Shown: one piece after another, positions 41,702-54,100 of the stretch | How the letters are laid out: every line of letters starts with the position of its first letter | Numbering within the stretch: the first letter of the stretch is position 1 | The notes under the pieces: generated by a model | The model's input: only the letters and a program-made list of their open reading frames with translations | Told to the model about the DNA's origin: nothing | The model's database searches: none | Source of the DNA: Leuctra nigra | Lineage: Eukaryota; Arthropoda; Insecta; Plecoptera; Leuctridae | DNA length: 64,000 nucleotides | Reading direction: 5' to 3' | Assembly (NCBI GenBank): GCA_934045905.1 | Contig: OW203769.1 | Location: 1,426,001 to 1,490,000 of the forward strand | Translations under genes and position numbers: made by a program

Positions 41702-42700
41702 ATATCACTTCTTTTTTTAGTAGTGTTTGCATGAAATATTCTTAAATGTTTTTTAATACTTTTTCGTTTTATGAAGGTATCCTAAATCCTAATTGTACGT
41801 ACTGTTATTATTTAGATACGTATTCTGTGTCTCCTATGTCAGAATTACTCCTTGACAGTGTTATTTAGATTAAATCTTGTTATGTGAAGATAGAACGTGC
41901 TTGACGCGAGACGGCTCATATCACTATACATATCAGTATAGTATTTGACTATAAAATCCGGTACTAGACAAAGAAATTAGAAAATAACTAAATATATTAT
42001 GATGAGCATTCCCGTCAAGTTTCATGTATAATCCAGATAGATAAGCGATTTTGTCTATACGATGTCAGCTGTAACGTGCATTTTACACATTTGAAAACGT
42101 AATTGATTTTTTTTTGTGGCGTCCAAAAACGACTAATATCACTTGATATCATAATATGTTATACCTGCAGAGCTCCCTCGTACAGATATAGGAAGATCAT
42201 TAAGAGTAAATGAGTTGTTCGGTCGCAAGCAAACTACTTATCGATGGACCATTGAGTTATATGATAATATGTCCAACTCGGTATCGGAAACTAATTTAAA
42301 TATATATATCGATCTTATAGTGCACAACTTTATTTGTATACATACATGTACAACATATTATCTTAATACTTTTATAAAGTATATTCACACTCGAAAAATT
42401 GTTTTCACTTGGTTATGCGGGGGAGGGGGGAACATCGACTCACTAGAGCGGACCAATCCTCATCGGATGAGAGGGCAGTGCAATGTCGGACGGTATCGGA
42501 AAAATGTTTGCTTTCTTCTTTTCTCTCCACATAATGGACGGATTCAAATGAAATCTCATCACATAAATTCTATCGAAATTATTATGTTTGTTGAAACTGT
42601 GCATTATAGTAAAGGATTTTTATTTTAAAAGTCAAACATTTACAGTATTTCATCATTCTAAATTATAGCGAGTGAACAATTACAAAGCACAACAACAACA
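41702..42700. other. Downstream segment shared with 45665-45945, otherwise no gene
   Basis: Words such as GACAGTGTTATTTAGAT and TTGACGCGAGACGGC appear here (41850-41915) and near 45870-45940, each downstream of a right foldback arm. A larger repeat is therefore shared. Plus-strand frames (42215-42628) show no motif and are not called. Confidence 0.4.
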
Positions 42701-42723
42701 ACAACAACTTCTTCGCGCGTCAT

Positions 42724-42918
42724 TCATCTTGGCACACAATACATAGATTCGTATTCCGAATCGGAATCGAGACATTCCCGCACAAACCATGTCTTTGGTG
42801 TGTTAACACCGCCGCCCCCTTTCAACGACACGATACTATATTTTCTTTCGACTCGAGCAAGAGCAGCGGCACGGCGAAGGCAGCACTCATCGGCATCATC
42901 GGCACGTGCACGGGTCAT
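42724..42918 (-). CDS. Small ORF, 64 codons, unrecognised
   Basis: A GC-richer open frame MTRARADDADECCLRRAAAL to SEYESMYCVPR in an AT-rich setting. It begins with a true ATG about 25 bp after the end of the two-exon ORF upstream. Half the protein is Arg/Ala-rich, then SLKGGGGVNTPKTW and acidic DSDSEYE. It could be part of a decayed transposon gene. No family recognised. Confidence 0.25.
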   Translation of the reverse strand: MTRARADDADECCLRRAAALARVERKYSIVSLKGGGGVNTPKTWFVRECLDSDSEYESMYCVPR

Positions 42919-42942
42919 AGTAAAACTAAATGGAATGGAAAA

Positions 42943-43708
42943 CTACAAATACAAAACACAAAAGGTACCCTTGTACGAGCTGGCGTACTTTCCAATATTG
43001 TATGAAAAAACGAAATCTTTCTCTAATAATTTCACCATACACACTTCTACTATCCATTGCTCCATGAAAAGTTTGGTGGCAAGCAATTCGGGGCTCACAC
43101 CTCCTCTCGTAAATTCACCTAGAGCACTCGTGTTCCTCACCAAATCCCTTTCAACTTGGTCCAAACGTTTCCATTCTTCTTTGTAACTATCCACGAAAGC
43201 ACCATACATTGTCAATCTTCTGAAATAGGTATACACACAATAATTATTACATACATTATCATAAAAGTGGGTTGCTAGAGCCATTTAAAATGTGAGTGCC
43301 ATAATAATTGAATGTATAAAATTAATTGTCCAGAAAGTTCAAATTGAAATACTTGTAACGTTTGCACGCGTTGTTTATTATTGAAATGAAATAATACACT
43401 AATGTAGGTACGAATAAACTGTATATTATGTGCGTATACGTACCAATACAGTAATGGAAAGATGCAGGAAATTTTTTCACATGTTTCATCAACAATTGCA
43501 CATACCTCCTGAATACTTTTGTTGAATCAATGAGGCTGTGATAATATAACAAACAAATTTGTTTTTTCATTATTTTCTTCTTGGTGGGTTTCATATAGTG
43601 GTGGTACAAAGTTGGAAGACATCTGAACTGAAAGCAAAACAGTACGTTATGTACGTGAAGATTTTCTTCAACATTTTGTCCGTGATTTAGGTATATTGCT
43701 TTATACAT
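42943..43708 (-). CDS. Possible two-exon gene, 159 aa, unrecognised
   Basis: Exon 1 43708-43506 (ATG, open 67 codons plus 2) ends at CAGGAG/GTATGT. Exon 2 43219-42943 begins after CCTATTTCAG. The joint keeps frame (VFRR / LTMYGAFVDSYKEEWKRLDQ) and gives exactly 160 codons with stop. Exon 2 is charged and helical (WKRLDQVERDLVRN, GGVSPELLATKLFMEQW). No known domain is recognised; the 5' end could extend through the alternative acceptor GCTTTCAG at 43628. Confidence 0.4.
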
Positions 43709-44104
43709 TAATTAATTGGATGTCTCGGTGGGCCACAAAATTCCAATTAAACTTATCGGAACGATGTACTAAAATAATCAGTTGTATAATTAATGCGGTT
43801 TATACCAACTTGTTCGTATGAACATTGTCAATAAATTCAAATATCATTACAATGAGATACTTAAACAGTATAAATGGCGTGCACAACACCAAGTTGTCAA
43901 GCGAGCGGATCGAGTGTATCCACTTGAAACTCTATGTTTTTTTGTAGTTTTTTTTCATGTATTTGTGCTATTCGCATTAAATTTTAAACGAAGTATTCAG
44001 CCAAGTCAAAACTCCATTCGCAAATATGAAAATAATTACGTAAGTGAACATTCGTTCTTTCATTCATTCCTTCATGTTTTGTTCATGCCGTTAGAGAGAG
44101 AGAG

Positions 44105-44956
44105 ATAGGAAACTCCGACGTCATTTCCGGTTTCAGTATGGGAAACTGCAAATATAAATGATGATAATACATAAAGTTGACCGTCTAAATTGTTTAGCGT
44201 TGGTTTCGTTTAAATCTATTAAGACGTTATTAAGATATGATGTCATTTCTGGTTTCAAAATGGCGGCTTCCGGTTGGTTTTATATCAAGTCAAATAAAAT
44301 CACAAAAGAACATACGTTACATAAATATCAAAATAATTGGATCAAATTTGTTGCCGAAATGCCAATCGATGAATTAAATTTCATGACGTCATTTCCGGTT
44401 TCGTTTACATAAATTTTAGTCTGTTGCTATTGATTATCCATATAGATGACCGTCCGAATAGTTTGGCGCTATTTTTGTTCCAATCGGTCCAGCCGTTGTT
44501 GAGATATAACGTCACTTCCGGTTTCAAAATGGCGGCACAAAAAATTCATGGGGTGAAGGTTAAATCAGACGCCAAAAGTGCACACGTGGTAAAAATGTGA
44601 GATCAATCGGTTCAGCCGTTTATGCTGTGGCCTTGTTACCGGATTTGAATTCCAGGAGACTACTACTACTACTACTACTATGATTATTATAAAAACCGTC
44701 CTAAAACACGGTTTTCACGGCCCTCTAGCTCGCAAAGGGCGTAACCTATTGTTCCCAAATTTGGTTTATGTAGTAGGGTGGGCCATAGCTCGAAATTAAG
44801 ATATATCGCAACAATGTGAGATTTCCCAATTTTAAGATCCAGTAGGCCGAAAATGCCACTTTGATGCTTACAGTAAAAGTGGGTTTGCTCCAGCCTTTAT
44901 ATGAGAGTGTGCGCGCCGTACGACTTGGCTGGCGTGGAGCGACCGCTCCACTAGAT
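44105..44956 (+). mobile_element. Helentron-like element, 5'-truncated copy H6
   Basis: Begins within the module region (gacgtcatttccggtttcag). It has two YY1-type modules (44260, 44525), a (TAC)n run at 44660-44680, the conserved 3' block, GACTTGGCTGG, hairpin TGGAGCG/CGCTCCA and CTAGAT (44951-44956). It is very close to H1 and H7 in the 3' half and has no foldback. Confidence 0.65.
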
Positions 44957-45467
44957 AAACTTGAAACTTGAAACTTCAAAAGTGAATTAACGGGTTCCAA
45001 TAGATAGTTAGTACTATTTGAGCAAGTTGGCTCAGTCTACAACCCTCTTAACGTGCACTCTGGATGCCCGTGTTAGATGCCTTTAACGACCTTCTTGTAT
45101 GGGCACGGAATATTCTATGTGTATGTTTCGTGATTTCACTCAGTCAAGATGCAACTTCTGAGAATATATTTTACTAATATGACCATATGGGAACATTAAC
45201 ATGTGAATATACGAGCCCTCTTCCATGTTATTGAATCAATCCGCAATTGAAATTACTTATCTTTACTACCTACACCAAGAAATATTTCTTCTATCGCATT
45301 ATCGCATTGGCAAAATTTTACAAAACAGCCATTAGTAAGAGTATAGCGTTAATATTGAGTATAGGTATCATATAAAGTAGCATGATTTATCGATAGACTC
45401 ATAGTAGACAGATGAAAATATTCTTCTCGCATACCTAGTTGTTTCTACTTTTATGATAGGAAAATAT
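44957..45467. other. Unassigned AT-rich DNA
   Basis: No gene or repeat recognised. Confidence 0.4.
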
Positions 45468-45945
45468 CTTAAAAAAAACGATGCGCCAAGTCCTTTTTTT
45501 AAGTATTTCTCTGGTGGCTTACATTTGTTATTTCAAGGTACGATTAAATATTTGGAAATGTCATTGACTTGGCTCCTTTTTTGATATCACTCCTTTTCAG
45601 TGCAGATTTTTTTTAAAGTAAAGAGACTTTGCTGCCGTTTTTACACGGAGTGTTTTTTTCTGGGATATCACGTATTTTTTTAGTATTTTTTTGTATGTAT
45701 TTAGACTTTGTATGTGATTATGTGCATGGCATTTGATTTGTTATATTTTAGTTACATTTTCATGAAAGATGTTCTATCAATGTCTTGACCAAATTTTCTT
45801 TACATGTAGTTATCCCAACGTAACTAGTGTTTATACGTGTTCTATGTATTCGCTGTAGGACTCACTCCTTGGCAGTGTTATTTAGATAACATATTGTTAA
45901 TAATGGTTTGTGAAGATCGCATGCTCTTGACGCGAGACGGCCGTG
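45468..45945. repeat. Solo right arm of the 40.6-kb foldback type, with its downstream segment
   Basis: 45468-45664 resembles 41504-41701 (aaaaaaacgatgcgccaagtc start, gagtgtttttttctggg end). The following 280 bp resembles 41702-41915. The left arm is absent. Confidence 0.7.
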
Positions 45946-46448
45946 AAGTATCACAGTGATATTGTGAAAGGTTTATGTGAAATCATTGACACTGTGAACA
46001 ATTGAAATGTCAGTCGGAGCTTCAACGTGTCAGAGGTGTGTGTTTTGTGTTGGAAGAATACAACATCTCCATTGAAGAATGCACGAAGAAGATTAAACCC
46101 AATTTGGGATTTTGGAAGATAAGGACAAGACAAATATTTTATTGGTTTCTTAAATGAGTATGGTGTCACCACATGGTAGGGTGACATTGGCGGACATTTG
46201 TGATTAATGTCACATAGTATGCAAACGATGACCAAAGAAGCTATAATGCAATTCCTTTTATTCATGGAATATGTGTACGCTATTTAGAATTATGAAAGAA
46301 AACGGTGGATTGTGGACTTTAAAGGGGCACAATTATTCAATATAATACCAAACTGACCTTATTGAATGTTCAAAATAGCGACCAGCTTGTTGAATACAGC
46401 GATATTTATTGAAGTGTTAATTAAATACAATGATGTTGTTAACATTTT

Positions 46449-46458
46449 ATTTATTGTC
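46449..46458 (-). terminator. Poly(A) signal of the 46.5-kb gene
   Basis: AATAAATAAA on the minus strand shortly after the stop at 46489. Confidence 0.5.
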
Positions 46459-46488
46459 TTATTACATTTCATGGGAGACCGTATTAAG

Positions 46489-47273
46489 TTAGGCTTCAGT
46501 TCCGTCCATATGATCTGATGGATTATTTGATGATTGTGCTGGGGCAGCGAGCTTTCCATCGGCAGCGAGTTTTGCTTCAGCAGCGAGTTTTGCATCAGCA
46601 GCGAGCTTTGAAGCGGCAGCAAGCTTTGCTGCGTTGTTTAACCTCCCTGAAAATGAATGAGAACATGTATTATTAGGTTATCATTATAAATCCATTACCT
46701 ATACTTGTTAAATCTTACATTAGTTCTGTAGTGCAATATAACATTGTGTCGTACAATATACTACAATTTCAATATGGAAAAGAGTATGTTATATATTAGT
46801 ATTTAATATTTGAAACACATATTTTTGTTGTTTGAATGAAGTTTGGAACTAAACACTCACATTTCTTTGTGCTTTTTGCTGCCACATTTTCGATCTCTTT
46901 TGTGGCTCTCACTATATTGTTGTCATGTTTGGCTGTAATGAAATCATAAAATTATTCTAATGCAACATTCAATTTACTGTTTATAATTGTGAATTTAATT
47001 TAAATAGAATATAAAAGAAGTAACTATGTTGTTCCGTATTACCAATCATCAGGAATGCGTTTGTTGAAGAAATGTTTGGAAATCTGGACATTAATGTTCT
47101 ATGTAACGCTCCTTGAGTTGAGTCTGCAAACGTTGGATTGTCACGTTCAATAATCTGTAAAATATTAATGTAAGATATGATGAAACTGCAAATCATTTTA
47201 TTAATATTGAAAATTAAACAAGAATACTTACACGGTCTAGCCAGGACGATCTTTTAATACTATTTCCCGACAT
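46489..47273 (-). CDS. New four-exon gene, 127 aa, Ala/Lys-rich C-terminal repeat
   Basis: Exon 1 47273-47232 (MSGNSIKRSSWLDR, donor CCGT/GTAAGT). Exon 2 47154-47043 (acceptor ATTTTACAG; IIERDNPTFADSTQGALHRT ... AFLMI; donor ATTG/GTAATA). Exon 3 46932-46861 (acceptor CATTACAG; KHDNNIVRATKEIENVAAKS; donor AAAT/GTGAGT). Exon 4 46646-46489 (acceptor CATTTTCAG; RLNNAAKLAAASKLAADAKL ... HMDGTEA stop). The phases (0, 1, 1) agree and total 384 nt, exactly 128 codons. AATAAATAAA follows about 33 nt after the stop. The C-terminal KLAA(A/D/E)(A/S/G) repeats predict an amphipathic helix. No family is recognised. All exons are too short for a frame scan. Confidence 0.65.
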
Positions 47274-48469
47274 TTCTTCTTACTATTAGGTTTACACAAA
47301 TCTTTTATTATTACCAAATCAATGAAGAGATATATTTAATTTTTTAAAGAGTTGTTTATATCGTTGTCGTTGTCATGGTTACATTATTAGAATATTTTAG
47401 TTTAGGTGGCAGTGAAAGTGCAAAATTACAATTCAAATCATTTGTTTCAGCAAGCATTCAAGATGGCAGTGAGATAATCACGGCAATATGACGTTTATCA
47501 ATCAAGAAACTTATATTCAACTTTGACTTATTAAGATAATTTTATCTAGACAATGCTTTTTATAAATATTTTTTATCTTTTATCAAAGATTTTAATTATT
47601 TTGACAATGAATATCGGAAGAAGCATTGATTTTTTTCCTTTTTGAAGAAATTTGGCGGATTTAGTAAACAATATAGTAATATTCAGTTGTTCAAGTGAAA
47701 TCGAGACGGGTTCTATTAAGATTTAATATGAAGAATTGTATTTCAGTTTAATAGCATGTAAGCAACAATAACTTTTTAGTAAAATTAGGCGGGTACGATT
47801 ATTTGTAGACACGCAGAATGTTATTAATTTGCGAAGATTTTCTTTCTTGAATGTTATGTAATGTAATAATGTTCGAATGCAGGTCTTCTTGAGCAAACTT
47901 GTTACTGAATACTTGTCCCTCATGTGAGCTGCTTGAGTTGGACGTCCATACCATAGAGTATAGGTTACTTCTTAACAGTAGTGAAGATGAAGTCCATTCA
48001 TGCGTCTATGCGGAACAAGATGCATGTAGTTAGTTTATGCAATTCATTGCCCATTTTTAAATTTATTGAATTTTAGATAACGATACTTGTATGTTAATTG
48101 TTGAAAATGACGAAACTTTAGCTCGAACTTGTCGTTTACTGAGTAAGATATTTTTAAACATAATATGATAATGGTATGGTATTGCGGTATTACCATTAAT
48201 GCTAAGATTAAATTATTATGATAAAACTTGCCTCATTGATGAACGATGTGATGCTTCAGTGAACGTGTTGCTCGATTGCATTTGATTTACAATTGTCGTG
48301 GATGAAATTGGCTGCGTGGCCAATATTTGTGCACCATCCCGGCATTTGCCTTGACGAATAAGGAAAACCACGGAAAACCTTATCAGGATGGATGGTCGGC
48401 ATGGTATATCGATTCGAATGTCAGTTCAGAGATGTCTGCAGTAAGTCATTGAAGAAATGATGATTTTGA
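47274..48469. other. AT-rich DNA upstream of the four-exon gene; nothing recognised
   Basis: No repeat family or gene. The promoter of the four-exon gene must lie here, but no clear TATA/Inr could be chosen. Confidence 0.4.
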
Positions 48470-48990
48470 AGGATCAATGTTGCGAGGAAGCTGATCTTCA
48501 ACAATGTCTCAACTGGTAGATCGAAGTTTGATGAAGTCTTACAACAAACGCCAAGCATATATTTGATGTTATGGATGGATAAATGTTTGTGAGGAATCTG
48601 ATATTCGATTATGTTTCATCTGGTTGATCGAAGTTTGATGAAGTCTTGCAAATACAGGCGAGCTTATATTTGATGTTATGAAGTCTTGCGGAGCTTGTTA
48701 TGGAGGGATCAATGTTTGCGAGCAAGCTGATCTTCAACGATGTCTCAACTGGTGGAGAGAAGTTTGATGAAGTCTTGCAAGTACAGCCGAGCTTATATTT
48801 GATGTTGAAGTCTTGCGGAGCTTGTTATGGAGGGATCAGTGTTTGCGAGGAAACTGATCTTCAACGATGTCACAACTGGTGGATCGAAGTTTGATGAAGT
48901 CTTGCGAAGCTTGTTATGGAGGGATCAATGTTTGCGAGGAAACTGATCTTCAATTCAACGATGTCTCGACTTGTGGATCGAAGGTCGACT
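48470..48990. repeat. ~100-bp tandem repeat, about five diverged copies
   Basis: Units share gatcaatgtttgcgaggaa, gctgatcttcaacgatgtct, caactggtggatcgaag and tttgatgaagtcttgc, beginning near 48471, 48570, 48705, 48830 and 48920. Unit lengths vary by internal deletion. Confidence 0.75.
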
Positions 48991-49790
48991 TGTAGAGCCC
49001 TAGATGTTACTGTTGCATCAATATTCTCCCTATAGAATTGTGCTTGGAGACTTGGAGATTCTGAAAACAAATCGTTTGTTAAGTGATTGTGATTTTACAA
49101 TGAATATTTTTGTTTGAAAATATTGTTCTGTTTAAAGTACCTACTTACTCTCACATTTGGAGGCAAATTGCACATATATCCTCGAAGACATCGAAATAGA
49201 TTTGGTTTGTATCAAGGATAGGTAGTTTCTTCACCATGAAAAGCTCTCTTCGAATCTCTCAATTGCGTTCTTCATTGGAAGTTTGAAGTCAGATCGTACA
49301 TACTCGAAGACACCGACATTTATTTGGCTTGAATCAAGGTAACTTTTTCTTCATATCTCTCATCTCTCTTCCTTTCGTCCTTCATTAGTGTTTTCATGTA
49401 ATCTTATTGTTGTCTCAACTCCAACCAGTTTCTTAATTAACCCAGTGCTACCTTTAAATATTTTGAGAGAAATGTACAATGTACAAATATGAACATACAA
49501 TGATTCCTAATTGAACGTAGATTTTGACAGTTGTTCATCTTTTTTTGTACTTTTTTTAACAGTTTTAATTTTGTTATGTGATGGTCTACTAGTTAAATGT
49601 ATGCTTTAATATTAATTTATATGTTTTTTATATTTTTTAACAGTTTGTTTATTTTCTTTTTGGTTTATTTAATAGAATATGCGTATTAACAGTGAGCTAT
49701 TTTTCTATTACGAACAACTATACATTCACAAACAATAATCTAATTTCATGTTGTCATTCACAAAAATGATAATTTGATATTTACTTTATA
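48991..49790. other. AT-rich stretch, nothing recognised
   Basis: Contains a short diverged direct repeat (ctcgaagacatcgaaatag near 49184; ctcgaagacaccgacattt near 49303), otherwise low-complexity T-rich DNA. Confidence 0.35.
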
Positions 49791-49799
49791 TCCATTTTT

Positions 49800-50640
49800 T
49801 GTTCATTATTTGCCCAATGTATGATCTGTGAAATTAAGTAAGATGGACCTCCCACGTACCACCCTTCCATCATACCATGCCATTTGTCAGTAGATGCAAA
49901 CTTGGTGACAATTTGGATTATATATTCACAGAACATGTAGTGTTATGTACGAACATGATTAGATTAGGTAATAAATTAATGCACGTACCTTTTGCAACTT
50001 TATTTCTTACCTTTACCTCGGCATTGATTAGACCAGTTTGAGGTAGAATATGCCATGGCATTAAAGCATTTTGTTGCATTTGTGGTATCAATTATTGATA
50101 TTCCTCAAGTGTAATAGCAACATGTATAGATACTTTTTTGTTTGGATCATTATTTGCCCATTGTCTGTTCTGTGAAATAGAGTAAGATGGACCTCCCACG
50201 TTCCACCCTCCCATCTTACCGAACCATTTGTCTGTAGCTGCAAACTTGGTGACAAATTGGATTATATATTCACAGAACATTTAGTGTTAGGTATGTACGA
50301 ACAGAATTAGATAAGTAATCAACTCATAATGCACGTACCTTTTACAACCTTATGTCTTACCTTTACCTCGGCATCGATTAAACCAGTTTGAGGTAGAAGG
50401 TTCCATTTAATTGGAGCGCTTGGTTGATTTTTGAAATATTCACTGATATTCCTAGTATACAATAGCAACAATAACAGGTACATTTTGTTGGAATATTTAT
50501 CAGTCGAGACTCTGTTCTGTGAAAGAAAGTAGGTGGATCCTCCCACATACCACCCCATCCACCTTACTTTATTATTTGTCTTTGCTGCAACTTTGTGACA
50601 AATTTGATTATTTTCACAGAACGTGTTCTCTTATCACTGG
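49800..50640 (-). repeat. Three ~345-bp tandem units downstream of the Helitron gene
   Basis: Each unit has a purine/pyrimidine hairpin, for example GTAAGATGG ... CCCATCTTAC, around acctcccacgttccaccc (49842, 50184, 50528), then a shared stretch (acaaatttggatta, cacagaacat, gcacgtaccttttac, ttacctttacctcggca). On the minus strand the units follow the end of the USP part. They may be 3'UTR or element-terminal repeats. Confidence 0.7.
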
Positions 50641-50676
50641 AGCTCACATTTCACGGATTACATGATATGTGTTGAT

Positions 50677-51159
50677 TTACATTTTCTTCAGGATCAACAT
50701 GTACATATCTTTTGCGAGTGTTGGCCATTTGCTGGACTCGACAATCTCGTCATTGACATGTAGCCACCGTGACCCGTCTTTCAGGTAACAGGTGTAATGT
50801 CCTTTGCTGATTGAAGAGCCGTGGTGAAACACAGCTGCCATGGGAACGTAGGAAGCGTCGTCAATCTTAATATTGATTTTAGGCACCTCGGCCACTTTGA
50901 CAGTCCTTTTGTTCAATCCATTAGTGAACAACATGAGTTGCAACACTATCAAGTCACTGGCTCTTGTGACTTTCATGCGTTTCTTTCTCGTCTCTTGGTT
51001 ACACTCTGTACATACGTAAGAGTGTTCGTCCCATGACGTTGCCATGTCGTACAACTTTTGCACTGTATACCTTTCCTTGCGGTTTTCAGGAACGTGCAAG
51101 CGCAACAATTTATGATTTTCGCTTTCTCCAACTGAACTGTAACCACAGTGTTGCGAAAA
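50677..51159 (-). pseudogene. C-terminal USP (peptidase C19) part after the TGA stop
   Basis: The same frame continues after 51160 with FSQHCGYSSVGESENHKLL, then CTEC, LIVLQLMLF, and the histidine box VFHHGSSISKGHYTCYLKD with WLHVND. Together with the cysteine box near 51443 this is a complete C19-type deubiquitinase fold of about 360 residues. The stop falls between the cysteine and histidine boxes, so a truncated product would lack the catalytic His. Confidence 0.85.
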
Positions 51160-54100
51160 TCATCTCGTTTCAGGAGTCAGCTTCAGCTGTGTAGCATTTT
51201 GCACAGAACTTGACAGAGTTGCCAGTTTCTCGAAGAATTCTACAGCACATTGATGTCCTCCACCAGGTTGGAAATAATCACCGGCTAGTTCGCGCACCAT
51301 GGTAGAACTCATTGTAGAGTTTCCCTCGGCATACTCAATGGCAAGTTGTTTGATTTCTCTGGGATTGACGTCTTGTTCGTCAGTTGCCAGCTCGTATCTC
51401 AGAGATTCGCAACGTAGCAAGCTCTGTAAAACTACGTTTGCATAGCACGATTCATCGTCTACATTGTTGAACCCCCTCATGATTCGTAGTGGGCGTCGTG
51501 CCACAACTGCAGCTGTGTGTTCCGCAGCAACAGCGTCCTGAATCAAGTCTGCTTGGACATTGGTGGTCCACGGTCTGTCCATGACTCTACGTCTGTTGGA
51601 TGGACCGTTGGTCTCCAGGAGGCACAGATCTGGCCTGTATTCGCGTCTCAGGCGATTGTATTCAACAATTGCGCTCGGGAGTGCTTTGATTTCCCTCGGA
51701 TCGAAATTAATCAAATGAATACCATCCAACTGAGTGACGCGGGACAGAGCGACATATGCCTGACCCTTTGTGAACACAGACGATCCAATGTCAATGATTG
51801 CAGAGCTCAGGCTGAGTCCCTGACATTTATGTATGGTGATTCCATACGAGATTGTGATTGGGAATTGCTCTCTCATCACATAAGCTCCATCAATAGGCTC
51901 AAATTTGCCACTCACTGGCTGAAGATCATGGATGTAGCCGGAAGCAAATCGGGTGTTGATGGATTCGACCTCAGCATTGTTGTCAATGCTCCGTTTGACA
52001 GACAGGACAGTGCCTATGGCGCCATTCACCAAGCCGAGAGTCACGTCAATGTTTCTACACAGCATTATTCGGCAGCCAATTTTGATGGTGACGATCTTTT
52101 CGAGGCCGGCTGTTGTCGAGCTGTCGTCCTCGTTCTTGACTATCCACGTGCTCACTCTCTTTTTCAGAAAGTTTTTCACACATAACAGATCGTCCTTGGC
52201 CAAGAGTTTGATTTCCTCTGATTCGATCGTGTCCAGCATTGCCTTGTTCAACACTTTGCACATGTTGCGCTTGGGCAACAGGCATACCGTGTCCACAGGC
52301 AGTGTGTTTATGTAGACACAGATCTCGGTGAGGATTTCTCCGGGCGTGGTGCCAGCGAATGGAATCTTCCTCGCTTCCAACAACTGGGTATCGGTTTGCG
52401 TCAACAAACCGAGCCTGATTCTGGACAACATGTCTACGAATGTAGAGTCGTTTAGCTGTCTCATGTTGATCCCGAGCTCATCGTAAGAGAAGAGCTCATG
52501 CCACAGATTGATGGCGCTGAGTGACCCTACGTACGTGGTGATGTCGTGATCGGATAGTTTGACAAACGGTGGCTCTTGGTGCACCGGAGGCAACTGGAGA
52601 AGATCTCCGAACACGAGAATGTGTATCTTGCCGAACCATCCGTCACTTGAGTCTCGGGTGGCAAATATCTCAGTTAATCGTAGGTGAATGTACATGAGAG
52701 TGAGATTAGACACCATTGATATTTCGTCGATGATGATCAGTGCCACATTCTTCATGTCGCCTCTGATAACCTTCAGAACTTGGTCTGACAATTCCGTGTA
52801 CTTTGGTGTCTTTCTGTGCTCGACGGGAAGCTGAAGAAGACGGTGTATTGTCAAACCGCCGACGTTGTAAGCCGCTATTCCCGTGGGAGCACTTACGGCG
52901 ACATCTTTTCCAAGTTTGGTCTTTACCCACACCTTGATGGTTTTGATGAGGTAACTTTTACCAGTACCACCCGTCCCACTGACAAACTGTCTTAAGACCT
53001 TGCCAGTGGATGCGGTATCACTGAGAATGTCGACGACGTTGTCGAACACTCGTTTTTGATCAGAGTTCAGAGCTTTGACCATCTCGTCAACATCCTCTTG
53101 TGCAATGTCATCGCAACAAGCAGCATCTCTGAACTCTTGCATGGCCGCGACAACTTCTACGGGCTGGAACGCCAGTGGGTTGTCCGGGGCATTGTCTTCC
53201 TCGTCATTCGATGTTTGCTTTTCGATTTCTGCAATCCTTGCAGCAATCAACTCTCGGGCGAGATCGGTTGCCGCTTGCAGGTCGGTGATCGTCTTGTCGT
53301 GCTCGATTGCATCGACGAGATCATCTTTGCACGAGGCAAATGCCAGTGCATACGAGTCGTGATCTCCTTTCAGCTCGTCAACGTCTCGCCATGTCTTGAA
53401 CATTAACAAGAGCGAGAAATAGTACTTCTCGGGATTCTGGTTCACGTTGTACTTGTAGTGGTTGATCAAGTATTTCCGTGACCTTTCCTTGAGGAACCTG
53501 CCGCTTGGCAGTTCGTACACTTTGAACTTATCCTCGTTTGGTTTGTCTCTGACGATGTCGAAAGAAGCAACAAAGTCAAAGAGGTGCATGTCCTCCAACT
53601 CGTCTGGTCGATTTGGATAGTGATCATCGACCCATGACTCGTAGAAGATGTCCGTTGCATCAGCTGACATCTCCCTCATCTGATTGCGCGGCTTTAGTCT
53701 GCGGTTTCGAATCATGTTCACGTCCAACCATCGCACGGTCGTGTCTGGATCTGTACCGTGCAGAGGAATGCCGAGAAGGGTATCGCTACATTCGAGAGCT
53801 CCGCATTCCCTGTTATTCAGTGCACGCAAGCCGACATTGTACAGTCGGCTGGCCAACGATTTTGTCGAGTTGATATCGTCAAACGTTTCGGTAGCGTGGC
53901 TTTTCTCGCTTTTGGTGGTGTATTTGGTAATATACCAGTTGAGCATTGCCGTTTTCTCACCAACGAACTGAATGTCCACATTACCATTCCAAGCCAACAA
54001 GATGGCTGGATTGTAGTCGTTGATGTTGACCTCGGACTCTGCTCGTGGCAAGTCGTAAAGACGGCTGTTTGATTGCAGAGTCTTTCTGCCGGCGATTGAC

